A stretch of DNA of 64,000 nt from a virus. The notes under the pieces were generated by a model that was given only the letters and a program-made list of their open reading frames with translations, was not told the DNA's origin and did no database searches. Location of the stretch: positions 40,427 through 104,426 of the IMG/VR virus record IMGVR_UViG_3300042893_000684, one strand, 5' to 3'. This document shows positions 51,204 through 57,692 of this stretch, piece after piece. How positions within the stretch are numbered: position 1 is the stretch's first letter; each line of letters begins with the position of its first letter. The translations under genes and the position numbers were made by a program.

Positions 51204-51394
51204 AATTTGATTCTACAGATGCTAATCATTTAGAGTTTGAAATATGGCTTAAGAATGGTTATGATCGTGGATGGGTATCAGATGTATTTTGTGATACACA
51301 TGATGGTCCACCAATGTCAGATGAAGAAATGCAAGAATGGGAAGAAGGCGGAGATCCCTGCTCGTTTCATGTAAAGATACATGAATTACACTAA
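51194..51394 (+). CDS. Unknown acidic protein
   Basis: This 66-residue acidic protein overlaps the thioredoxin end by ten bases. It has a GWVSDVFCDTHDGPPMSDEE segment and a late FHVKIHEL strand. I believe similar short proteins occur in other actinophages. Function unknown. Confidence 0.55.
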   Translation: MDLEFDSTDANHLEFEIWLKNGYDRGWVSDVFCDTHDGPPMSDEEMQEWEEGGDPCSFHVKIHELH

Positions 51395-51442
51395 GTTTCT
51401 GTGCTCACATAAGAGGCAGAAGAAATAAGGAGAATAAATTAA

Positions 51443-52501
51443 ATGAAGTCATTTAAGAAAATCGCTCTAGCAATGGTTGCAGCCATTGCCATGGGTACAC
51501 TAGCAACACCTGCAAGTGCTGCGCCAATGGTTGTAACTTCTGTAAAGAAGAATACAGGTACGGTAGCAAGTCCGACATGGACAGCACAAACTGCTGGAAC
51601 ATCAGCAGCAACTCCAATTACAATTTCAGTTCCAACAGATAACTCTGTTGATTCACTAGATGTAGTTGAGTTTGTAGTAACAGTTGATACAGGAACAGCA
51701 GTAACTGTTTCAGCAACTAACGCAGTAGTTGTGTCAGCATTTGCTACATCTACAGCACCAGTAACAGCATCTTCAGGTTCAGCAACATGGACACAGAATG
51801 TTGGTACAGGTACAACCGCAACGTTTTATGTATATACTAAAACGACAGCAGTAAGCTCAGTAGCAGTTACTAACTTGGGCACAACTGTAACATATTACCT
51901 ACAGGGAACATCTACTCTAATCGACAAGATTGCCGTAACTGGCGTAGATTCTGCTCCTGCAGGAACATCAGTAACAGTAACAGCAACAGCACAGGATGTA
52001 TTCGGAAATAAGATTTCTGGAAAGACCCTAAATGCAATTGCTAATGGCGCAACCCTTGATACAGTAACTGTAACAACAGGCGCAACACTAACCAATTTTG
52101 GATCAGCAGACGTTAAGTTTGTTGCCCCAGCAACTGGCCCAGTAACAATTGTATTCTATGCAGCAACAGCTGATATGGCAACAGCAGTAACAGGATTCAG
52201 CACACCATCTGCATCATCTGTAAAGATTATTGCAGTACGTGATTTGGCTGGAGACGTTGCAGCCTTGACAACTCAACTTGCAGCAGCAAATGCCGCTAAG
52301 GCAATTGCAGAAGCAGCATTGGCAGCCGAAAAGACTGCTCGTGCAGCAGACAAGGCAGCAGCAGATGCAGCAGCAGCAAAGGCTATCGTTGATAAGGCAG
52401 CAGCAGATATTGCTAAGGCTACCTATGTCAAGGAATACAACGCCCTTGCTACAAAGTGGAACAAGAAGTTCCCTAAGCTAAAGGTCGCACTAAAGAAGTA
52501 A
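51443..52501 (+). CDS. Secreted surface-like protein, Thr/Ala-rich
   Basis: This 352-residue protein has a signal peptide cut after ASA near residue 27 (AMVAAIAMGTLATPASA). The mature part has two beta-rich segments, the second (about 165-255) immunoglobulin-like, then an Ala-rich coiled coil (about 270-325, AEKTARAADKAAADAAAAKA) and a basic C-terminus. It resembles S-layer or cell-surface proteins of low-GC Actinobacteria. AAGGAG precedes the ATG and a strong terminator ends it, so it is probably expressed strongly as a single gene. Confidence 0.7.
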   Translation: MKSFKKIALAMVAAIAMGTLATPASAAPMVVTSVKKNTGTVASPTWTAQTAGTSAATPITISVPTDNSVDSLDVVEFVVTVDTGTAVTVSATNAVVVSAFATSTAPVTASSGSATWTQNVGTGTTATFYVYTKTTAVSSVAVTNLGTTVTYYLQGTSTLIDKIAVTGVDSAPAGTSVTVTATAQDVFGNKISGKTLNAIANGATLDTVTVTTGATLTNFGSADVKFVAPATGPVTIVFYAATADMATAVTGFSTPSASSVKIIAVRDLAGDVAALTTQLAAANAAKAIAEAALAAEKTARAADKAAADAAAAKAIVDKAAADIAKATYVKEYNALATKWNKKFPKLKVALKK

Positions 52502-52507
52502 ATGCTT

Positions 52508-52541
52508 AAAAAGGGGGGCGGGATTAATCTTGCCCCCCTTT
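52508..52541 (+). terminator. Rho-independent terminator after surface-like gene
   Basis: AAGGGGGGC (52511-52519) pairs with GCCCCCCTT (52532-52540) over a loop with GGGATTAATCTT, followed by a short T-rich end. Confidence 0.9.
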
Positions 52542-52559
52542 ATTAACAGAAAGAAGTAC

Positions 52560-53327
52560 ATGAAAAAAGAAAATAAAGGCCCGATAGTTGTTTACTGGGC
52601 TCCGCATTCAATAGCAGAAGACGACGGCCTTGTAGGAAACTGGAACATGATGTATCATGAACCTACTAATGTATTTAAACACTGGACTCAATTTGATATA
52701 AAGTCTGAAACTAAAGAGGTCGATTCTTTTATAAAATGTCCAGCATTTAAAAATCTAAGCAAAAATATTTATTCGTGGCCTTGGCCTTTTGATTCAAGTT
52801 ATTCATATAAGGCTGCATCAACTGATTTAAACCAAATAGAGATTAATCCATTATCAGAATCTTTTGTCGCATGCTACCCACCAAGAAACCAGACCATGAC
52901 TGTTGGACCAAATATTGAATTCTCATATAGACTTCACATGTTTGCAGAAGAACCAGTAGAGGTTATGCTCACCAGTCCTTATCTGCAACAAGTAGAGTAT
53001 ATGAAGTATGGATTTTTAACAAGTGGACAGTTTGATATAGGTAAATGGTTTAGAACTTTAAATGTAGAGTTACAGCTTTACGGCAATGAAGGTGAGCTTC
53101 ATTTCAAAAAAGATGAGCCAATATTTTACGTAAACTTTTTAACTGATCGTAAAATAATTCTTAAAAGATTTGAATTAACAAAAGAGATAGACACTTATTC
53201 AAGAAAATGTATTAACGCAAAACATATGTTTGGATATAAAATGCCATTAGTTGATTCATATAAAATTTTTAGCAAAAGCAGAACTAGAGACATATTACTT
53301 AAAAAGATTAAAGAGAATTTAATTTAG
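52560..53327 (+). CDS. Unknown beta-rich protein A, module-associated
   Basis: The ATG at 52560 is chosen over a TTG inside the terminator, giving 255 residues. It has a Trp/Pro-rich N-terminal part and a beta-rich core with FVACYPPRN, SYRLHMFAEEPVEVMLTSPYL and a C-terminal GELHFKKDEPIFYVNFLTD. The order of these elements matches the protein at 54639 (CLIIPPMH, then EAGTPIAQVIPF), so both probably share a fold. The function is unknown; the pair flanks the oxygenase/sulfotransferase/halogenase genes. Confidence 0.6.
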   Translation: MKKENKGPIVVYWAPHSIAEDDGLVGNWNMMYHEPTNVFKHWTQFDIKSETKEVDSFIKCPAFKNLSKNIYSWPWPFDSSYSYKAASTDLNQIEINPLSESFVACYPPRNQTMTVGPNIEFSYRLHMFAEEPVEVMLTSPYLQQVEYMKYGFLTSGQFDIGKWFRTLNVELQLYGNEGELHFKKDEPIFYVNFLTDRKIILKRFELTKEIDTYSRKCINAKHMFGYKMPLVDSYKIFSKSRTRDILLKKIKENLI

Positions 53328-53467
53328 TGAGCATAGAAGAATATCAAGATGAAAGAATTAGGCGACAGATCTCTAACGAGATAAGTGGTCTAGAATTGCC
53401 TCCAGAATGGAGACCAAACGAAGTAATAAGATATATAGTAAGGATAATAGAAAAAAGTAATGGCTGA
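53327..53467 (+). CDS. 46-residue basic protein
   Basis: A GTG at the last base of the previous stop opens this frame. The product has charged residues around a Pro-rich LPPEWRPNE turn and an Ile/Arg-rich end. It overlaps the next gene by eight bases. Confidence 0.48.
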   Translation: MSIEEYQDERIRRQISNEISGLELPPEWRPNEVIRYIVRIIEKSNG

Positions 53468-53606
53468 TAAAAAAGGCAAAACAAAACACCCTTTTAATAA
53501 AACAATTATTAAAGATGGCAGAATAGTTAGAATTAGAAAAGATGGGTCAATTAAGGCTGACCTAGGCCCCTATAAACAAGGCCCTGCTAAAAATGGCATT
53601 AAATAA
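53460..53606 (+). CDS. 48-residue basic protein
   Basis: The frame overlaps the previous gene and ends in TAATG. The product is Lys/Gly-rich with RIVRIRKDGSIKAD, a small beta hairpin pattern. Function unknown. Confidence 0.5.
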   Translation: MADKKGKTKHPFNKTIIKDGRIVRIRKDGSIKADLGPYKQGPAKNGIK

Positions 53607-53728
53607 TGTTTAGCGGATTATGTGAAATGGCGGGATGCGGTAAAAAAGCAACCAGACTTACTTCAAAGCCAGAAGGCCCTATCATAGATATATGCGATGA
53701 CTGCTGGCATGAGCGATACAGGTCCTAA
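53606..53728 (+). CDS. 40-residue zinc-binding protein
   Basis: The ATG shares a base with the previous stop. CEMAGC (6-11) and CDDC (about 30-33), followed by His, form a likely zinc site. Function unknown. Confidence 0.55.
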   Translation: MFSGLCEMAGCGKKATRLTSKPEGPIIDICDDCWHERYRS

Positions 53729-53737
53729 TCAACTAAA

Positions 53738-53746
53738 TGCTATAAT
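53738..53746 (+). promoter_or_regulatory. Promoter with 5' hairpin and mini-frame
   Basis: An extended -10 (TGC then TATAAT, 53741-53746) is followed after six bases by an ATG (53753) of a nine-residue frame. The same bases form a hairpin: AGCGG (53756-53760) with CCGCT (53771-53775). AGGAG then precedes the gene at 53804. Confidence 0.6.
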
Positions 53747-53803
53747 AGAGGGATGAGCGGAATACTAGTCCCGCTTAAATAAATAACCTATAGGAGAAAC
53801 AAA

Positions 53804-53965
53804 ATGTCAGACGGAATTAACTTAACAGGATTTAACGAAACAAAGCCAGCAGGAAAAAACTCAATCGATGCATCTGGAGATTACTCACCAGCTACAGGAT
53901 CATTCCCAGCAGCAGCAGACAAGTCATCACAAGATGGCGCAGGTCTCGGAAACAACGGTAAGTAA
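53804..53965 (+). CDS. 53-residue Gly/Ser/Ala-rich protein
   Basis: This small polar protein has a TAGGAGAA ribosome site and no hydrophobic core (FNETKPAGKNS, then SPATGSFPAAADKSS). It may be unfolded or a decoration peptide. Promoter and hairpin leader suggest strong expression. Confidence 0.58.
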   Translation: MSDGINLTGFNETKPAGKNSIDASGDYSPATGSFPAAADKSSQDGAGLGNNGK

Positions 53966-53967
53966 TC

Positions 53968-54117
53968 ATGTCAGAAAAAGATATTGATCCAACACCAGTT
54001 GTTGAAACGGTAGTTGTAGAAGAAGCAAAGCCAAAGGCAGAAACACCAGCACCAGCATCAAATGCGGACGCTGTAGTAGATTACTGGGCGAACGCCTGGG
54101 CAAACCGAGGCGTCTAA
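53968..54117 (+). CDS. 49-residue acidic protein with Trp-rich end
   Basis: The product is acidic and Val/Glu/Pro-rich, ending DYWANAWANRGV. It follows the previous gene after two bases and ends in TAATG. The aromatic end could dock on a partner. Function unknown. Confidence 0.55.
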   Translation: MSEKDIDPTPVVETVVVEEAKPKAETPAPASNADAVVDYWANAWANRGV

Positions 54118-54266
54118 TGTGTATTGAATGTGGATGCGAAGCATTCGGTAGCGAGACTGGTATTGTTCCAGTTACTATCACTGATGTTTCAAGAGATGGT
54201 GAATCAGGTTTAACATTAAACATGACTTCAACACCTGAGCAGACAAGACAATTTATCAATGAGTGA
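54117..54266 (+). CDS. 49-residue zinc-binding protein
   Basis: The ATG overlaps the previous stop. MCIECGCEAFG at the start gives three cysteines in a metal-binding arrangement; the rest is beta-rich. It overlaps the next gene by eight bases. Confidence 0.55.
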   Translation: MCIECGCEAFGSETGIVPVTITDVSRDGESGLTLNMTSTPEQTRQFINE

Positions 54267-54459
54267 AAACGGAACAGGTATGGCAACACCACCAGTTTCT
54301 GAGCCATCAGGAGCGGTCACAAGTCGAGAAACACCAAGAAAGTATCCTAAACAAGGAACAAGATCTGGAATTAAGATAGACCAAAATAAGCATGGCATAC
54401 GAAGAGAAACATCGCTAGACCCAAAGCCACCAAGAAAAGGCAGACCTAAAAAAGTATAA
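54259..54459 (+). CDS. Basic Pro-rich protein with AT-hook-like end
   Basis: This 66-residue protein is rich in Pro, Lys, Arg and Thr, with no hydrophobic core. Its end PPRKGRPKKV contains a KGRPKK stretch like an AT-hook, which binds the minor groove of AT-rich DNA. The protein is followed by a hairpin. Confidence 0.55.
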   Translation: MSENGTGMATPPVSEPSGAVTSRETPRKYPKQGTRSGIKIDQNKHGIRRETSLDPKPPRKGRPKKV

Positions 54460-54467
54460 CTAAATAG

Positions 54468-54493
54468 ATATGGCCTCAGAAATGGGGCCATAT
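54468..54493 (+). other. Hairpin after small-protein operon
   Basis: ATATGGCC (54468-54475) pairs with GGCCATAT (54486-54493). The T-run after it is poor. A TATAAC (54455-54460) lies six bases upstream of the position before the stem, so this may be a 5'-end hairpin of the next transcript rather than a terminator. Confidence 0.6.
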
Positions 54494-54509
54494 TACTTTA
54501 AGGATAAAT

Positions 54510-54599
54510 ATGTGTAAGAATTGTGGAAACTGTTCATCAGAGCACGGCGGAAGAACGATAGATGATGCAGTAGACGAAATATTAGATTCACCAATATAG
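54510..54599 (+). CDS. 29-residue cysteine-rich protein
   Basis: The frame has AAGGAT upstream. CKNCGNC near its start and a following His could bind a metal; the rest is acidic and helical. It ends five bases before the next promoter. Confidence 0.5.
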   Translation: MCKNCGNCSSEHGGRTIDDAVDEILDSPI

Positions 54600-54603
54600 T
54601 CTA

Positions 54604-54632
54604 TTGACTATATTGCATACATTAGATAGAAT
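54604..54632 (+). promoter_or_regulatory. Leaderless promoter of modification module
   Basis: TTGACT (54604-54609), 17 bases, TAGAAT (54627-54632), six bases, then the ATG at 54639. This promoter starts the oxygenase/sulfotransferase genes. Confidence 0.78.
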
Positions 54633-54638
54633 AGATGC

Positions 54639-55340
54639 ATGGCTAAAAAAATATATTTTTCAATAATTGACGACACCGAATCTCTTTATAACCCAACTCC
54701 TGCAAGTAAGCTTATACCAGAGTGGTATAAGAATGCTAAGTCATATTTGAATAACGATAAAAAGCCAAGTATCGATGAAGCATTTGTTACTATTAAAAAG
54801 TGTGTTCCCGTATTTGATTCGATGACAGCAGGTTATTTAATTTTATTAGGACGAGACATCTACTGCGAACAAACAGAAACAGGACCATTCTTTCACTGGA
54901 GAACAGAAGGTGATGAAGAAAGCGGAAAAGTTCTTACTCAACATGTTGAGTTTCAAGTTCAGGGTCACCCAGATAATACTTTAGGGCATCAGCTTAAAAT
55001 TGAAAACCAGTGGATGATTAAAACAGAGCCAGGGTATTCTTGTTTGATTATACCCCCAATGCATAGAGACAATCAGATTGTAGTCCTTTCAGGAATAGTT
55101 GATACAGATAAATATTATGAAAAAATAAACTTGCCATTTAACCTAAAGAACGATAATTTTGAAGGAATGATTGAGGCTGGAACACCTATAGCCCAAGTAA
55201 TTCCATTTAAGAGGGAACCTTACAAAATGGAAGTTGTCCCTATAGACAAGAAGAGAAGCGCAAATAACAAAAGAGCAGTATCTGCCAAGCTATTTGATGC
55301 CTACAGAAATATATTCTGGGCAAGGAAAGAGTACAAATGA
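54639..55340 (+). CDS. Unknown beta-rich protein B (phage family)
   Basis: This 233-residue protein has an N-terminal LIPEWYKNAKSYL segment, then KKCVPVFDSMTAGYLILLGRDI, FFHW, GYSCLIIPPMHR and GTPIAQVIPFKRE. I recall this order from a widespread family of unknown function in marine and cyanobacterial phages, where it occurs near tailoring enzymes. The core may be a cupin-like or dUTPase-like beta barrel. It shares element order with the protein at 52560. The next gene overlaps it by four bases. Confidence 0.65.
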   Translation: MAKKIYFSIIDDTESLYNPTPASKLIPEWYKNAKSYLNNDKKPSIDEAFVTIKKCVPVFDSMTAGYLILLGRDIYCEQTETGPFFHWRTEGDEESGKVLTQHVEFQVQGHPDNTLGHQLKIENQWMIKTEPGYSCLIIPPMHRDNQIVVLSGIVDTDKYYEKINLPFNLKNDNFEGMIEAGTPIAQVIPFKREPYKMEVVPIDKKRSANNKRAVSAKLFDAYRNIFWARKEYK

Positions 55341-55963
55341 AATCCTTTTATGTTGAAAATATATTTGATCAAGAAACGTATACGGGAATAAAAAACTATG
55401 TCTACGAACATATGGAAAAATCTAAGGACTTTAACTACGCTCCGTATTATGGTAGATATTGGAACCTGATAGACTTCCCAGAAGATTTGCATAATAAGAT
55501 TATAAACAAGGCAAGAGAAAAGACGGGTATTGAGGATTTAGACATAGCCTATACTCAATGCATTAAGTATAAAAAAGAAGGCGAATCGGTTCCAAGGCTT
55601 GATAATCATGTTGATAATTTTTATGCCATATATACCCTAGACATAACAATTGAAACAACATTAAATTGGCCACTGACAATAGAAGACACGGACATGGAGT
55701 GTAAAGATAATTCTGCAGTATTCCTTAAAGGGGATGAAGACTATCACTCAAGGCCACCCTACCCTGGATCAGATGAAGATTTTATGATAATGCTTTATGT
55801 TAATCTTGTTCCGCTAGGCCATAAAATAATGGAGGACATAAAGACATTAAAGAATCTACCTGATTCAGTAAAAGATGTTTTTTTTAAGACAGTAATTCCA
55901 AACAATGTTAACCATAATCCAAATTCAAAAGTTAAAAAGCTACCTTGGGGAGAGTATAAGTAA
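55337..55963 (+). CDS. 2OG-Fe(II) oxygenase-like protein
   Basis: This 208-residue protein has a double-stranded beta-helix-like pattern with a candidate metal set: HVDN (about 91-94) as H-x-D and a later DYHSRPP (about 135-141) His with a following Arg for 2-oxoglutarate. Such enzymes hydroxylate or halogenate carbon centres. The fit is moderate because spacing is longer than in typical prolyl hydroxylases. It overlaps the previous gene and precedes the sulfotransferase. Confidence 0.55.
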   Translation: MKSFYVENIFDQETYTGIKNYVYEHMEKSKDFNYAPYYGRYWNLIDFPEDLHNKIINKAREKTGIEDLDIAYTQCIKYKKEGESVPRLDNHVDNFYAIYTLDITIETTLNWPLTIEDTDMECKDNSAVFLKGDEDYHSRPPYPGSDEDFMIMLYVNLVPLGHKIMEDIKTLKNLPDSVKDVFFKTVIPNNVNHNPNSKVKKLPWGEYK

Positions 55964-56656
55964 TTGGCACCCTTGAAATATAATAAAGTATATTTTTTGC
56001 ATACCATGAAAACTGGCGGTAGGTATATAAGAAGAAATGTTCTTTCTCCAATGAGGAGGCAGTTAAATGAACGTGGCATTGAGTTAATGATGTGGAATGA
56101 CGATTCGCACAATGGCTGGCATTCAAGAATAGATGAAAAGACATATGTCATAAGCGCATTAAGAGACCCAGTTGAGCATGCCGTTAGCTATTTTGCTCAT
56201 GTTATTTGTCTTGATAACGAGGGAAATTTAAAAGAAAACTATAACTCTAGCGCTTTGACAGTAGAAAACCTAATAGAGTTCCAAAATCACGACCCAGTTT
56301 TTCCAAATTTTCAAGCTAGATCTTTTTTGCATCATGAATTAAATAGGTTTGAAATTTACGGCAATAGAAGGATATTTAACTATGACTTGTTTAATGAAAG
56401 AAAAGATAGGGTAAACCTATTCCTTGATATAAAAGATATATCTGGTAAAGATTTAGTAATACAGAAAAAAATATTTCGTGATTTAGGAATGTTTCATGCA
56501 AATCCAAGGTCAGAGACCTCTAAGTCTTTTTTAAATTTTGAATCTACTGATTTATTTAATAAGCTTTCAGATAAAGAAAAAGATTTGATTAGAAAATACA
56601 ATAAAATAGATGATGATTTATACAAAAATGCAAATTATTGGAGAATTGACTCTTGA
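55964..56656 (+). CDS. PAPS-dependent sulfotransferase-like protein
   Basis: This 230-residue protein starts with TTG directly after the previous stop. FLHTMKTGGRYIRR (about 11-24) matches the 5'-phosphosulfate loop of sulfotransferases (H-x-PKTGG), and ISALRDPVEHAVSYFAH (about 63-79) the 3'-phosphate site with the conserved RDP and Ser. It would transfer sulfate from PAPS to an unknown acceptor. The APS kinase-like gene directly downstream can supply PAPS, which strengthens the call. Confidence 0.75.
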   Translation: MAPLKYNKVYFLHTMKTGGRYIRRNVLSPMRRQLNERGIELMMWNDDSHNGWHSRIDEKTYVISALRDPVEHAVSYFAHVICLDNEGNLKENYNSSALTVENLIEFQNHDPVFPNFQARSFLHHELNRFEIYGNRRIFNYDLFNERKDRVNLFLDIKDISGKDLVIQKKIFRDLGMFHANPRSETSKSFLNFESTDLFNKLSDKEKDLIRKYNKIDDDLYKNANYWRIDS

Positions 56657-56681
56657 CAGACCTAATAAATTATTATATAAT
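56653..56681 (+). promoter_or_regulatory. Consensus leaderless promoter
   Basis: TTGACA (56653-56658), 17 bases, TATAAT (56676-56681): a perfect consensus promoter. Six bases later the ATG (56688) coincides with the predicted start. The -35 overlaps the sulfotransferase stop. Confidence 0.9.
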
Positions 56682-56687
56682 TGAAGT

Positions 56688-57443
56688 ATGATCATACAAG
56701 TTATAGGGCTCCCAGGAGCTGGAAAAACTACTTTTGCAAAAGAACTAGCGGATAGAATTAATGCAGTTCATTTAAATGCAGACGCAGTAAGAGCAGAGTT
56801 AAATAAAGACTTAGGTTTTAGCCCAGAGGACAGACTAGAGCAGGCCCGTAGAATGGGTGCTTTATCTAGACTACTGTCTAATCAAGGATATCATGTTGTT
56901 GTAGACTTTGTTAATCCAACGGCAGAGACAAGAGCAGCATTTGGTGATCCAGATAAAGTTGTTTGGATGAATAGAAAGCCAGTTAGAGATTTTCCAGATA
57001 CAACTGCTATGTGGGAAACACCCGCTAATCCAGATTTAATGTTTGACGACATGACAGAGTATAACGTTGCAGCAAGAATTGCATGTATTGATTTTGAACT
57101 ACATGACTGGAGACAGCCAACCACTTTGATGCTTGGTAGATATCAGCCTTGGCATGAAGGACATCACGCTTTGTATGAAGAGGCGGGGAACAGGACAGAT
57201 CAGGTAATGCTTGGTGTAAGAAATACTTATAAGACTACCGATAAAGATCCACTAGACTTTGAGCAGGTAAAGGGATACATATCTCAGGATCCTATTATGG
57301 ATAAAGCAATGGTAATTAAGATGCCTAACATTACCAACATTGTTTATGGACGTGATGTAGGGTATAAGATTGAACAAGTATCGTTAGGAGCAGAAATTGA
57401 AGCTATTAGTGCTACGCAAAAACGTAAAGAGATGGGCATCTAA
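56688..57443 (+). CDS. APS kinase fused to nucleotidyltransferase
   Basis: The N-terminal ~135 residues match adenylylsulfate kinase (CysC): Walker A GLPGAGKT (6-13), LNADAVRAELNKDLGF (about 29-44), EDRLEQARRMG and VVVDFVNPT (about 75-83). The C-terminal half is a small nucleotidyltransferase with GRYQPWHEGHH (about 149-159, a GH-type nucleotide site) and ISATQKRKEM at the end (like IS-x-T-x-x-R). The first half would convert APS to PAPS. The second could act on NMN, CMP or a sugar phosphate; its substrate is unknown. The gene has the best promoter in the window. Confidence 0.82.
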   Translation: MIIQVIGLPGAGKTTFAKELADRINAVHLNADAVRAELNKDLGFSPEDRLEQARRMGALSRLLSNQGYHVVVDFVNPTAETRAAFGDPDKVVWMNRKPVRDFPDTTAMWETPANPDLMFDDMTEYNVAARIACIDFELHDWRQPTTLMLGRYQPWHEGHHALYEEAGNRTDQVMLGVRNTYKTTDKDPLDFEQVKGYISQDPIMDKAMVIKMPNITNIVYGRDVGYKIEQVSLGAEIEAISATQKRKEMGI

Positions 57444-57488
57444 AGTCTGGAACTTTGTTACTAAGCCAAATAATATTGAGTGGCCATC

Positions 57489-57692
57489 ATGAATGTATCT
57501 AAGCAAAGATCAGCGCTAAAGGCTGTTACATGGCGTTTAATAGGAACGGCAGATACATTTGTTATATCTTGGTTGATAACTAAAGAACCAGTTACAGCAG
57601 GAGCAATCGCAAGCTTTGAGGTAATTACAAAAACAATCCTTTATTACTTTCATGAGCGTGGATGGAACAAAGTTAAATGGGGCAGAAAGTAA
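57489..57692 (+). CDS. DUF2061 membrane protein
   Basis: The ATG at 57489 gives 67 residues; a GTG at 57480 is possible. KQRSALKAVTWRLIGTADTFVISWL (5-29) and the later FEVITKTILYYFHERGWNKVKWG match the DUF2061 family: two membrane helices and a conserved HER-W end. In bacteria DUF2061 genes often stand beside sulfate assimilation genes such as cysDNC, which fits the APS kinase next to it. The stop overlaps the halogenase start. Confidence 0.8.
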   Translation: MNVSKQRSALKAVTWRLIGTADTFVISWLITKEPVTAGAIASFEVITKTILYYFHERGWNKVKWGRK

